A DNA stretch of 64,000 bases from Stenopsyche tienmushanensis (GCA_008973525.1 WACJ01000514.1:2232001-2296000), one strand, 5' to 3'. Positions 50,704 through 62,947 are shown, numbered from the stretch's first letter. Program-made: numbers and translations. Notes: a model not told the origin generated them from the letters alone.

Positions 50704-51429
50704 TTACAGTGGAGGAATTTCATCTTGATTGTGTGTTTTGTTTCTGTGTGAGCAATTTTGACCTATTGGATGACGTCCTTTGCCATTTTGTTGAGGAACT
50801 GTTTGACGGGCGATACGAATTAGTGGCTTATTTCCATCAAGTTTCAAGAATACATTTTTCACCACGGAGCTATATGCGTACATTTCGTCTTCACTATCAG
50901 GATAGTCTTCAACATTCTGAAAAATTGAATCGAAAATCAGTTAAACAAACATATCAACAGTAATTAAAGAATAAAAAATCATTGTCAGATTCAAATCCAA
51001 GTTTATATAACAATAGGAAATTTACTATGTATTATGAGACATGTGTAATCTTCAAATAATCAGATATGAAAGCAATTCAATGAATTCTTTGTTATTGGTG
51101 CAGTTTTCAGTGAATTTTCTGTGCTATGAAATCGCTATAAAATATATTTATCAAAAGTAAATTTCGAAATAGCTTATGGATGTGTAATAATGCGAATATT
51201 TGTCAAATATGATAAGCTAGACATGTTTGCTTAGATAAGTTCCACCGAACCGTTAATCAACATGGATTAAAATGAATGTAATTTTTGCAATAACATTACA
51301 ATTTGACATTTAATGAAACTATATGAACAAAATAAATATATTGTATTAATTTTCTATTGAATCTCTTACCCTAGCGAATGATATGGCACACAGACAAGTC
51401 ACCAATACAATAATCAAAATCACTTTCAT
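50704..51429 (-). CDS. Small secreted protein of unknown function, two exons
   Basis: Two minus-strand exons, 51370-51429 and 50704-50916, joined at GT/AG in phase 0, give a 90-residue protein. Residues 1-19 are a clear signal peptide (MKVILIIVLVTCLCAISFA). The mature part starts acidic (NVEDYPDSEDEMYAYSSVV) and becomes basic (KPLIRIARQTVPQQNGKG, then HPIGQNCSHRNKTHNQD). It has a single cysteine outside the signal and possible basic processing sites, but no repeat or known domain. A TATA box stands about 70 bases upstream. The gene is convergent with stomatin B; the two stop codons are 213 bases apart. It could be a peptide precursor or a cuticle or haemolymph component; I do not recognise it. 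Confidence 0.8.
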
Positions 51430-51497
51430 TATGAAATTAGTTTTAAGCTTGATCTGATTATACTAATCAATGTGATGATCATGGATGAGATGAAGCC

Positions 51498-51504
51498 TTA
51501 TATA
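51498..51504 (-). promoter_or_regulatory. TATA box of the small secreted protein gene
   Basis: TATATAA on minus, followed by GG, 69 bases upstream of the ATG at 51429. This supports a real promoter with a leader of roughly 40 bases. Confidence 0.6.
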
Positions 51505-54191
51505 TGATATGTAAATTTATAAAAACATGAAAAAGCGTAAAATTAGTCTCCTATTCTAATTAAATAGTCATTTTCATTCTGTGCACTTTTTTGTAGCACA
51601 CAATGAAATGAATTGCGTTATTATAAAGACACTTTTTTCTTAACACTGATATGACCTTCATATATTTTACAGTATGCAATAATCCATTCTAAAATGTGGT
51701 TTATTGTCATAATAGTTCCGATCGTGAGATTTTTAATTTCGAAAAATGGCGTTTCTCTAAGTTTGCTAATTTCAACCGAATTTATTGAATGCTTGGTGTT
51801 GAAAGTGCATAGTTATTGGATATTTCAATAAGATCGCTTGATATCATTTAAGATAAACCACTATTTGTCCTATGATAAATACATATTGTGGGAGAAATCT
51901 TTATTCATAATAGTACTTAGATTTATGGAACTTTCGAACGTCATGAAACCTATTAGCATGCTTGATTGATTGCAACGGGCTTAAGTATTAGTTTTATCCA
52001 TTAACAACGCTAATTAAAATCAACGCAGCTGTATCTGAAAGATAAAAGTACTCTTCGTAAATATAGAAACTCAGCTTTGAGTTATTTTTGAATTTGCAAT
52101 ATCCAAAGTGGAGCGAATCTGCGAGGCGTGATGACTCCAGTTCTTATATGTGTCAGCAACTACGCGATTTAATATTCATGGGCGATGCAATGTTTACAGT
52201 TATATAATGAAACTTAAGCAATATACCAGTAGTTGATGGCAATAACACTTGTATTGACAAGTGGAACGAATAGTTTCCTCGTAGTATTTATAATCAAATT
52301 GCTTCTGAAGTTTCCCTTGGTTCAATGGCTTTATACTTTAATCAATTTAAAGTGTTTGAAATAACAAATTTTCATCTAAAATAATCGTCAATCCAAGTAA
52401 ATGCTGAAATATTTCCACACAGAAATGCCTAAAAATAATATATTTGGTAGGTGTAAACAATTTAGCGGAATATTTATTTTGAGAGCCTTATCTTTCCGAT
52501 ACAAAATTGACTACCGAAACTACATTAAAAAAACTATGGATGAATTTGTTTTTAATGCTATCGTTTAGGTCACATAGATTACATACTTTTTATCAGCAGT
52601 AAATCGATCAATTATTTAGTAGCTTAACCCAATCGCAGGATTGTTCGTAGTACATATATTGTTTGGTTTTAAAATCTGATGATTTTCTGATCATTGATGG
52701 TATTGTAATCAAAGAAAATAAAATCTAAAAGCCCTTTTGATTAGAATATATTAACTTTCTTTCGATTCAGAAATCAAAAATATAAAAATACAAAAGTAGT
52801 TCGAAAAAAATATTGTGGTCATGGCAGCGACTAGGGAATCCAATCTCGAGCCAAAATTTCGATCTCAGGATTTCGGGATTGTATTAGACCATCCCGGGAT
52901 CAGTCCCGGGGTCCCGGGACCGCGATTTTCAATAGTTTAAGAAATTACAATTAATAAAAATAAAAATTAATTTGAAGGCCAATGTGAGTGATAAAATCCT
53001 TTCTGCTGAGATATGGACTAAAACTCGCAAAATTCCCGATTTCCCGACAAATTATTTATTTCCGTCGCTGCAGATGAATACTTATATACTGTAATACTTT
53101 GATATTATTTGTAAGTACATTACGGAGGAATACAAAAATTCTGAACCCCGTATCTATTATATTTCATATCGATATTCCCATTATTAGAGTCGAGGTGTAG
53201 TAAATACATCACCGATAGGGAGAGGTTAATATAACAATTTGAAAAACATATATGTACTGTATATATGTATACATAGATTAGACAGTTACTGCCCCTAGAG
53301 GTCGCCTAAGTTCGCCAACTAGTAGTTACGTCTCTGTAAATTGCACTGCACAAGTAATCTTTTTGATATCTAAGACGTAAAATGCATTCCATTTTGAGAC
53401 ATCCTATATCAACACGATAATAATTGGATTTGCTTCATGAAATCATTTAATATTATGGAAATTATGTAAAAGACAAAAAATGAGAATGCCCAGTGGGAAA
53501 ATGAAAAAATATGAATTGTTAACGAGGGAAAAAAGCATAATCGATATTTAACCATCGACGGCAATTAGGCTTGATGCAATTGGTATCGAACTGTTGCGTT
53601 TGCATTGTGTCAGAACATTACTGCAACTGGATAATTTCTCATTCACTGGAGCAAATAGTCGATCGTGTAGATTTCAACATCGCCTGTTTATTGGAGTAGG
53701 TCTTTGTCCCACGATCACGATGGTAAATTACTTCAATTTATTGCCAGACATCCATGTCCATGATTTTCTTATCTTTATGCTGTATATCATCAACCCATTG
53801 TTGTGCAGAATTTATAAATTTCGTAAATCAGCCAGGATGTCTTTCATTTTATGACAGTTTTCCGTAATTTTAATGGTGTCAATTTAAGCATTTATTTGGA
53901 TTGCCATTGGTGAAATTCGCATGGCCGAGTGGCCTGCGAATAAAATCACATAATTAAGATATATAATTTATTTAATCAACAGATAACATTTTTTTATACA
54001 AAAATATAAAGATACATTTAAGAAGGGAGCGTTAAATCTTACAAATAAATACACGAGTATCATATCACATAATCTCATTGCGAACACATACGATAACATA
54101 AAAACGTACAGGTACAATGAATCTGATGGATGCATCAGATGTATAAAGTAATGCTTTGGATATAAGCTCAGACGTGCTGCAATTGTTCTTG
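51505..54191. other. Gene-free sequence with hAT-like debris
   Basis: Holds a 246-base hAT-like MITE (52825-53070). It also contains a patch at 53284-53400 (CCCCTAGAGGTCGCC and following) that looks like transposon debris but could not be classed. An 86-codon plus frame (53594-53854) has no domain. No RNA gene recognised. Confidence 0.5.
52825..53070. mobile_element. Possible hAT-type MITE
   Basis: Begins CAGCGACTAGGGAATC and ends, on minus, CAGCGACGGAAATAAA. The repeated CAGCGAC ends and the internal CCCGGGATC / CCCGGGGTCCCGGG repeats resemble non-autonomous hAT elements. The 8-base flanks (GGTCATGG, CAGATGAA) do not match, so the assignment is tentative. Confidence 0.5.
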
Positions 54192-54197
54192 TTTATT
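54192..54197 (-). terminator. Poly(A) signal of cuticle gene 3
   Basis: AATAAA on minus, 21 bases after the stop codon at 54219-54221. This is an unusually short but plausible 3' UTR. Confidence 0.55.
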
Positions 54198-54218
54198 CAA
54201 ATTTCGATGTCATCATGA

Positions 54219-55146
54219 CTAGTAATAGTCTGCTCCTTCTTCTTCGGTTCTGTAGTTGTTTCCGTTGTTGTGGTTCCTATTGTTATTGTTGTAATTTCGT
54301 CGGTTTCCGTTGTCGTTGTGTTGATTGTCGTATTGTTGGTTGTTTTGGTTGTTATTTCCATAGTATTGGGGTTGAGGTGCTTGTTTTTGTTGAGATTGAG
54401 CACCACCAGCCGGTTCAGTATGGACGACAGCCTAAAATTTGAATTTTGGGTAATTTTATATTGATCTAAGATTCAAAATTAGTATTTATAAAGACCTGGA
54501 ATCCATTCTTTGAATCAGCTGTATATTTAACAACCCTGACGGTTCCGTCGGCTTCAACTAGACTGTATTCGCCTCGGACTACATCACCGTCTCTGGTCTC
54601 TTTGTGGTTTTGCGAGTTTCCAGTATGTGGATCTTCAACTCCATAGGCGTATTGGTAGTCGGGTTTTGCCTTTAAAAATATGTTTATTTAATATTTTTGT
54701 TATAAATTTGGCTGAAAAATGAATTATATATTAATTACCACATAGTCTACGGTCTTGTAGTGGGCGTACTTTTGCGTCTCAGGGTTGATTTGTCCAGTTT
54801 TGTGGTCATAACCATAGTCGGCATATTGTGTAGCGGCTTGGCCTTTGCCTGCTTCTACTTGGATTTGTTGAATTTGACCACTTACTGGGCCACTAAATCT
54901 GTTGTATGAGAATCCACCATGTCCTTCTTCTTGGGCCCCAACAGCCATAACTATTGCAGATAATGTCTGCAATATAAAATTAATAATTATTTAATATATA
55001 ACCATAAAAATAATGATTTTTATCGATATTGACAACTATTGGGGAATATCAAATTCATCAAAATATGTTTTGATGCAATTTGTGATCCACATATTTGCTT
55101 AAGGTTCGATTATAAATCCATTAATCACCAAAAATAAGAAAGCCAT
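54219..55146 (-). CDS. RR-2 cuticle protein with Asn/Gln-rich tail, four exons
   Basis: Secreted chitin-binding cuticle protein of 210 residues. Minus exons are 55129-55146, 54739-54966, 54496-54669 and 54219-54431, all phase 0 with GT/AG borders. The signal peptide is MAFLFLTLSAIVMAVGA; exon 1 codes only its first six residues. A Gln/Tyr/Gly-rich linker follows (residues 18-82), ending TQKYAHYKTVDYV. The RR-2 domain is residues 83-145: KPDYQYAYGVEDPHTGN, RDGDVVRGEYSLVEADG, ADSKNGFQAVVH. The last ~65 residues are extremely Asn- and Gln-rich (YYGNNNQNNQQYDNQHNDN) and end with an acidic EEEGADYY. The intron after NGFQ sits at a different place from the intron in cuticle gene 2, so the two are not recent duplicates. 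Family role: structural cuticle component. Confidence 0.94.
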
Positions 55147-55240
55147 ATTGGACGATCAAAGCAACTATATTTGAAAACAGACACTAGTGATCTATAAACA
55201 ATGCAACATGAACTGATATCGAATCGATGGGGAACTTGGT

Positions 55241-55247
55241 TTTTATA
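55241..55247 (-). promoter_or_regulatory. TATA box of cuticle gene 3
   Basis: TATAAAAA on minus, about 100 bases upstream of the ATG at 55146. Transcription would begin near 55215. An earlier ATG at about 55210 opens only a five-codon frame and would be a short upstream ORF if transcribed. Confidence 0.6.
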
Positions 55248-57520
55248 CTAAAATTATAGATCGGGCAGTTATCTAACTGGCCAGATCGTATATACATGAT
55301 TGGCCACTTGCAAAATTGCATTTGCAGAGTGGGTAAACTAACATTACATCAACAAAGAATTCGATTTTATAATAAGTTATTCAGTTTTGACGCAAAAACA
55401 TTGCACGTACGAAATATGGCCGCCTCAACAAATCGTTCGGCCGTAAACTTTGTACCAATTTGAACCTGTGGAATTTTGTCCGATGGATTTAGGTATGACA
55501 AGGAAAAAAACCTACTTACATTGCGTGTCCGTATATTGTAGATGTTGCACAACCTGTGACAATTTTAATAATCCGCGTAAAATGTCCAGAAAATTATGTC
55601 ACTGCACAATTTTAACATTGTCGTAAAACATTTCTTATATATGCGGAAGACTCTTAAAAAAATCATTTCAATGGCGCCAATAGCTCTCCAGTGAAACGAG
55701 TTTGGAATAATTTAATCTACTCTGGAGATAAAAGTCGCGAATCCAAACATTATAATTATCATCAAAAAATACGATGTAAGGTTGCAATTCTAAAGACACC
55801 CCATAAACTATGATGAGCTTGTATTTTTATAGCAGCTTGGGCTTAGTGTTGGTGGGACTAAGAATCTCTTAATCGATGATTTTTTAAATTTCTTTTACAA
55901 TTTTTTAGACAATTTTCGTAAATTGATTGCATTTCTTCATGTTCAGATGCAACTTTTTATACCATATTTATAGACTTCACCTATTCCCTCAATATTTACC
56001 TAACAGAATCGTGTTCAAATAGATGATTCGTTTATTATTGATCATATACGATCATAATTATTGTCAATTGGTTTTATAGAATGGATGGACTTATTTATTT
56101 CACATCAATGTTTCCAATTTGAAATAGAATGTTTCGACAACCTATTGTGTGTTCAAAAATTTATAAATTAAACACAAAGATATAAAAGATACTTTTATAT
56201 GATTTTCTAGGAAATAAAGCAACATTAAAAGTATACAAATTGGCCAGACTAGGTCTTACATCAGTTGTAGTAAGCATTTTGTTCAAAATTAATAATAAAA
56301 ATAAATATTTACAATGGAATTCCAATGTAATAGTGTGATAACTTAACTCGGATAAAGTGTAGATGATAACTTAACAAGGATTTTCTTTATTCATGATTCA
56401 ATTTTCTCTCAAAAATAAAATATGTCAGGTATCATTTAGTTGCTAATAAAACATGTATATTCACCAGATCTGAATATCATTAACTTCGAACTATAAATTG
56501 CATTTAATAAATGTAAATGTGTTAGGACCCGTAGGTGGCCCCGCGATAAAGTGATCAATCTACAGGTGATGTGGTGACCACATTTTTAAGACATATATTC
56601 GCTGAGAAAAACCATGTCAAAACGGTTGGTAATGCTTTCATAAAAGGGATCGTCAAAAGTCACCTCAAAAAAATGTTGTGAAAATTTGAAATTCAAGTCC
56701 AAAAATTTTGCAAGTTATGCCATTATAAATTGAAAGCTTTTGATCTGAAGGATCACTGTATTTTATTAAAGGTGTTGTTTATATTTTCAATCATTTCCAA
56801 ACTTATTTTTTTAATTATATTATAGATCGAATTCAAATGAAAAGTGGAAAGAATGAGGTGTTACTAATTTTGATAAAATTGATACTGAAACGATTAATTA
56901 AATCGGCCAGGGCCACTTATGACAATTCTGTAATGATAATTATCAAAGCGTAATAATTATAAGTGTAAAAAACTCATTCTCGACATCAACTGTTGTAGTT
57001 GAAACTGATCAAATCATTTTCTTTAACTAAATCACTTTCGAAAAGCAAATGTAAATTTGTTCATTCATTCAACATGTCCCTGATCTATCATTAACTGTAT
57101 CATTAACTGAATGGATTATTAAGTTTAGCAAAAAAAAAAGTTCAAAAGCAATAAATCTGTGTTCGATGGTGTTTATGGCATTTGCTAAATAACATAGCGA
57201 TCAAGCATCAATTTACGAGGGTGGACACAAAATAAGATTTGGGTGAACTGAATGATTGGAAAAGTGGTTGCAATATGATTGATGATAATAATAATTGGTA
57301 TTAAATCTAACAGTACTGAAATGTTAACGTTATACTAACTATAAGAATCACTTGTTTTGTAGCAGGTAACGCTTCAACTATAATTTGATCTTATAATGAG
57401 AATTATAGTATAGCAACCGAATAGTGAGACAATTGGAATTCATCTCAACAAAACTTCAAATTACATGATTTTCAATATTTTCCTTCCTTGTGCAATGCTT
57501 AGATACGAAATTATATATTA
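55248..57520. other. Intergenic sequence
   Basis: AT-rich region between cuticle gene 3 and the Helitron remnant. It holds one copy of repeat family E (56573-56680). Nothing else supported. Confidence 0.5.
56573..56680. repeat. Dispersed repeat family E, copy 3
   Basis: Shares GACCACATTTTTAA, ACGGTTGGTAATG, CATAAAAGGG and CACCTCAAAAAA in order with 11446-11550, and its core with 38641-38700. The bases before it (56527-56572) are GC-richer and may belong to the same element. Confidence 0.65.
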
Positions 57521-59808
57521 CTAGCTGGTACCCGGCGCGTTGCTGCCACAGAAGAAATAGTTCTAAAAATACCATTTGAAATTTGAAAGAGTTATCTTGT
57601 TTAATTAGCAATGATATAAATAATGATATTTTTTCCGACAATTAATACATTTATTGATATTGAATGATATATAAAGAAAAAAATATTAAAAGCATACATT
57701 TTGCTTACTTAATTGTTCTGCTAAGTGCTTTAGGGTAGAGAATAGTTTTGGCTTTTCCGTCTTTAACAAATACAAATAAATTTCTCTGCTGTCCAACGTG
57801 GATTTTATAGATTCTTCCGCACACTTGAAGTGCCTTGTTGATGGTCATTGAGAATGCAAGTCCAACGGGGAGCTGCAGTCGTCTCTTATCAAATTGCACG
57901 TCGGTGGGAATGAGCACATCTTCTCCTTTCGACTTTCCATTAAGAATATATAGTTGTTTCGATGATATTCGGCATCAATTTCTTCATAGTGAGTCTTGTT
58001 CCAATTTGTAAGGTGGCACATCAGGAAGATCTGACGAATTTAAAAACTCGATTGGATAGTTAGTAACTTGGTCTGCATTCATGGCGCTATCAATCGATTT
58101 GTAGGTAACAAAATCATTTGCAATTTGTTATTGTATTGTGTGGTTGATTGTATTGACGTCGGTGTTTTCTGCTGCCAAAATAGCATGTTCGCAAAGCCAA
58201 TAATGATTTTTATAATTACTAAAAATCTGCGGAAAAACTTTCTGAATGAGTAAATCGATGGATGGCACAACAACGCAAAAGTTCGATGGAAATGAAATAA
58301 ACTTGGTAGCATCAACATGCACTTTTCCTTCACCAATGTTCAATAGTCGTTTTAAAAATGTGGCTGCCGACGCATCACGCTACAAATGTACTCGCATATT
58401 TGTCTTTAATGTCAGTTTTCGCACGTCTCTCCAAAGATGCGATGCTTTGAGGCAAGAATCAGCTGGTGTCGATGAAAGCATCACTGGAAGAGGTTGTCGA
58501 AAGTCGCCACATAATAAAATTAGAGCGCCACCAAACGGTTTTGCATTTGATCGTAAGTCTTTAAGAGTTCGATCAAGCATTGCATTCGTCCCAGATAATC
58601 CCCTTGCAAATTTTCAAAACTTTAGCTATGTCAGAAACTTTAGGAATGTTACATGTCAGAGCTTCCAATAAATGCATATCTAATGGCAATTTGAATGCCG
58701 AATGCGCTGTTCGTCCACCATCTAATAATGTTGCCGCAATACCTAATGAAGCAAGAGCTAAAGCAATTCTATTTTGAGATCGAATGTGAGCCAATAGTAA
58801 AGTGATGAGATACGTTTTTCCAGTACCGCCAGGCGCATCAAGGAAGAACAGATCATTTGTAATTGTATCGTAGGTCAATTTTTGTTCCGCAAGCAAAATT
58901 TGTTCGTTTGCTTCGACAAATGCATCCAAATCATTAGCATTGTACTGCTGTTCAAGTGCAGAACGAATTCTTGTTGAATGAATTCTTTGATGTTGATGGT
59001 TAAGCAAATGTCTTCGATTTCGATCAGAGCTTGATTGAAAATCAAGCTCTGATCAAATCAAATCAATCGTCAACATATTGTTATTAAATAAAATAATTAT
59101 TCATTTGATTCTTGTTTTTTATTTTTTAAATTAAATTTAAATTCAAATCTGGTTAGGTTAGGTTTGTTTGTTTTCATTGTGTCGAAATGAAGGCGTTTTC
59201 AATTTACCAATAAATTTGCCCCTCGTTAACAGGATTTAACCTTTATCCATTTTACACTGGGATGCAATCTGTAATCGTAATGAATATCATATTGAAATGC
59301 AGCAATATTCAAATCAACATGTACTTTCGATTCTCGTTGCACGTTGGTCGTCTGATTTTTTATCGGATAGCACTCAAACGTACTTTTTCGGTTGTTACGT
59401 ACGTGAATAAGCGATGAATGAAATGAAGCATTTTAAAAGTGCTTGCGATAAATAATTTGGATATAATTGACTCACGCCGATGGATAACCTGCAAATGACA
59501 TTGACGTTTGACGTTTACTATTTGAATGCAGGCGTATATGACGACACGACGCCTCCTACTGCAACTTGTAGGTACTATATACCTATAGCCTTAGCAACGC
59601 ATAATCTCAAACACGTCAGAATCAACAACTTTCACACATTAAGTTTTGAATTAAAAATCTACTGTAAGTTAATTGTACTATGCCTATGTCACCCCCTGAT
59701 CCCTTGGCAATAAGTGGACCAAGTTTTGTCTCAATCCGATGAACGCGCATATCAACCCATTTCGCCCGAGCATTAGACGGGAAACGCAACTTATTTTTAT
59801 ATATTAGA
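57521..59808 (-). mobile_element. Decayed Helitron with Pif1-like helicase remnant
   Basis: On minus it begins TCTAATATATAAAAATAAG after an A and ends GCCGGGTACCAGCTAG before a T. These are the TC start, CTAG end and A/T insertion site of Helitrons. The helicase part of RepHel is readable in several frames on minus. 58573-59007 holds motif I (DAPGGTGKTYL), Ia and motif II (KGIIWDEC). 58380-58580 holds motif III (LILLCGDFRQPLPV) and a motif near TNMRV. 58128-58343 continues (FPQIFSNYKNHYWLCEHAIL). 57705-57917 ends with a motif V-like LAFSMTINKALQVCGRIY, which lacks the usual GQS step. At least three frame breaks and internal deletions; the Rep endonuclease part is absent at this size (2.3 kb). 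Inactive. Confidence 0.93.
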
Positions 59809-61548
59809 TGAACTGAATCATTAGATAATATCTAAATAATTATTTAGTTCTTGTTTTTTTTAAGAATTGAGAGTTTCATAACACAGTGGTGACATTTATC
59901 ACCTTTTATCTTTCAGACATTGCTTCTCTTCAACTACGTCTCGGTAGTTGAGATTATAATCAAGGTAAAATAGCTTTATAGCAATTAATCGACGAAGATT
60001 TTCTGGTTTATGTTCTCTAAATGTATTGTCTATACATTCTTCAGCATTTTGTTGCCAAATGCCTTCTTCTGTTGAGATTTACCAAAGTAAAATTGTTATT
60101 ACAGCTTGACTATTTTCTACAGACTTATTGAATGAATACTGAAGTTATGACAACATTTGAAAATTTGATTTCTGATTTTTATTTCTGGTCGTTCTTGTAT
60201 GGAAATGTGCATTACTATGATGAACTACTCGTATTACTCCATTTCTATTGCTAAAACTTTGTTGTTTTTCCATGAGTTCAGCATTTCTAATCTAATTAGG
60301 GATTATAATTTAAGTATCCTTTCGAGATAGTTACTATAGTTAAAGCTATCATACAATATCCTTAGTTACAATCTGATGAAAAAAATTATGTACTTTCATG
60401 TCTTTTTAGTAATAATAAGGGATTACGTGTCTGCTATATTTTTTAGCCGACAACAATCCATGTTGAGCCCAAAAACTCATTCTAATCATATTGCCAATAT
60501 ATTTTGAATGATTCTGTAATATATTTAATGAAATTCCGAGTATTTGCGATGATTTTGGGATTGTTTAGTGTGGAACTAATGAACTGGTGATGTGAGTAAG
60601 ACATAATTAAAATTCGAGATCCTTCCTGATTTAGGTCTATCCCTCAATTTGAATGTCTATTAATGCATCACTTGTTATATATTTCAGCCTAAATCATACT
60701 ACAAGTTAGTAAATTTTAAATATTATACTAAAAGGTCTCTAATATTGACCTGTGATATTGTTGATCAATTTTCAAATTCTGACTTATGGTGTACGTATTG
60801 GTGTCGTTTTGTCATTGCCTAAGCGTGATATAATTTAATTTTTATGTTGTAAATATCATTTCACTAGACACTAAAACCTATCGTATTTGAAATATAATCC
60901 TAAAGAAATCATACACAGTTTTTACTATTAAAAGACATGATAAACAAAATATGTTATCTTTTAATAGAAAAACAACGTCATAATGTAAAATGTTATTGAC
61001 ATGAATACATTTTTTTTTTATATAATAAGATATGCATGTTCGTTTTCGTATGCACTTATATGCAAAATTGGATGCGCTATTATGAATTGCTGCAATATGG
61101 AAGTTAATGCTTGAATGCACTGGTATTCATTGATGACAGAATTTCGATACTCAAATAAAACAACACGCCATGTCAATTTCGATCGCTAAAATAAATTAGT
61201 TTTGATGTCCAAAACACAGAAGAAGTTTGGGGTCGATTATTTTGATGATAGAACTAAAGATATTTCAAAAGAAAATTGGGTTTATTGCGTCAGATGTCAC
61301 GGTCTGCACATCAAAAACGAAAATTGTTGTAAAATTGAAGATTTCTGTATGTCAATTTAGCGAATCGAATGGATTACAAAAGCAATATTTTTAAGTCTTG
61401 GATAGTTTTTCGAAATGGTTGTTGATGCATTTGATGATATTTTTATCGACATACATTGTTTTTTCAGGATTTCCAGATCAACTATTATTGATGGAAAATA
61501 TTGTAGCATTGTCCGTTTTCAGGATTTAAATTTTAATTTATCACTTAC
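59809..61548. other. Gene-free sequence
   Basis: AT-rich. No exon, RNA or clear repeat could be supported. Minus frame 60878-61120 (80 codons) is likely chance. Confidence 0.5.
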
Positions 61549-61860
61549 AGTAGACTCTCGATTATCCAGGCTAATCCTGAGGAGGATTAGCCTGGATAAT
61601 CGAGATAATGGATCGTTGCAAGGGTCGTCGGATAGCCTTTGCTGCGAGAAGACGTGCTTCCCGTAGTCTAAGACGAAAGTCTTTCTAATTCGACACCTAC
61701 CTACCGACTGCTCGGCTATATAACGGCCCGAGAGCAGAACGAACCCGCGTGCGAAGGCAGACATCTCGATGAGCACGTGGGAGTGGGGCGCGACCTGGGG
61801 AATCTGCCTCGCGAGTGCCCCCACTCCTCTTTATCCAACGCTACATTAATGTTATAATCC
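61549..61860. mobile_element. pogo/Tigger-type end with foldback and GC-rich block
   Basis: Starts CAGTAGACTCTCGATTATCC, a pogo/Tigger-type end. It runs straight into a perfect inverted repeat: 22-base arms at 61557-61578 and 61583-61604 around GAGG. The following 230 bases are strikingly GC-rich for this window and contain a TATATAA (about 61722) in a GC-rich setting. No matching right end was found, so borders after 61604 are uncertain. The GC-rich block may be a captured promoter or part of another element. Confidence 0.55.
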
Positions 61861-62144
61861 CAAATTTGATGATAAAAGGGCACTCGCAGAAATTTTTCTA
61901 AGAGGGGGCAAAATATTTTTAGTAATGTTTTAATGTAGTTTTAATTTACTATAGCGTATTTGTATGGTGAACAAACGGACAGGACACTGTAGTAATGATG
62001 ATGTTGCTCCAGGCTGGCCAATGTTCTGCCTCTCCACACTTTATTTATGCTAACAAGAAGTGATTTAAAATAAAAGTAACATTATTTAACTATTTTCAAT
62101 CAATTCAGGGCAGGGGGGCAAGTGTCCCCCTGCCCTGAATTGAT
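61861..62144. mobile_element. Probable hAT-like debris with terminal foldback
   Basis: Contains GCAGAAATTTTTCTAAGAGGGGGC and ends in CCCCCTGCCCTGAATTGAT, G-run and C-run blocks common near ends of non-autonomous hAT elements. A perfect inverted repeat of 19-base arms (62099-62117 and 62126-62144) encloses GCAAGTGT. No TSD was identified; the class is tentative. Confidence 0.4.
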
Positions 62145-62947
62145 GGGCGTCCATGAAAGTATATGATTTTACATTGTTTAGCTTTTGTTGTTTTGGACAT
62201 AAATAACGCTTTTATGATAACGTTTGACAGAACAGTCGTTGGATAGAATAGATGTGTAAACATTTTCATTTATGTCCATATCTATAGCCATACGACAAAA
62301 TCGTTTACGAACGAAAAAATGGAACGACATATAATTCTCGAGCTGAAACGTATATAAAAATATCAATTGATTTAAATTCGATCTAATTTTCAGCAATAAA
62401 ATAATAAATAAAAATAAACTTCATTCTTTGGAAAATTATTTTTTATCTAATTTTAATACATTGTTTTTATTAAAAGTAAATAGATCTACGCTTTAATTAA
62501 AATTATATATTTAATTATTAATAGAAACATATTAATCTTTTTTAATTTATATATATATATTTAAATAGTTTTACTGTCATCCTCAAAATTTTTTAACAAA
62601 ATTAGAGCAAGATATTTTTTTTTTGTTGTCACAAGAGTAATTTTGTAATTTAAAAATAACAACTAATAACAAAATTGAAGCAAAAAATATTTGTTTGGGT
62701 TTTTATTCGACAGAACGAATTGTATTTCATAGTTGGCAACACTGTCGTGCGCCACTCTAGTTTAACTGTCAACAAATGAATATTTCTTATTTGTGCCTGT
62801 CAAAGTTTACTTAGCTGTAGTGTTAGATGCATTGTTAGATGATAGATTTTGAAATATTAATTGCTTTAAAATATGTCAAAAAATTGAAAAGGAATTGAAG
62901 TGTTACAAAGATTTCTATAAAATAAACGGTTACAAAATAGTATAATT
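62145..62947. other. Upstream region of the last gene
   Basis: Mostly AT-rich, with a (TA)n run near 62550. The last 230 bases are more mixed and probably contain the promoter and 5' UTR of the gene starting at 62948. No TATA box is obvious. Confidence 0.45.

Noticed and set aside
54215..54464. Plus-strand frames of 64-75 codons rich in Cys and Val
   Set aside because: They are the antisense shadow of the Asn/Gln-rich tail of cuticle gene 3.
55513..55550. CAATGTAAGT as a first exon of cuticle gene 3
   Set aside because: The G of the ATG would be the splice donor G, leaving no start codon. The exon at 55129-55146 gives a perfect signal peptide in phase.
58246..58671. 141-codon open frame on plus
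   Set aside because: It is antisense to the Helitron helicase remnant, whose motifs are readable on minus; the plus frame has no family match.
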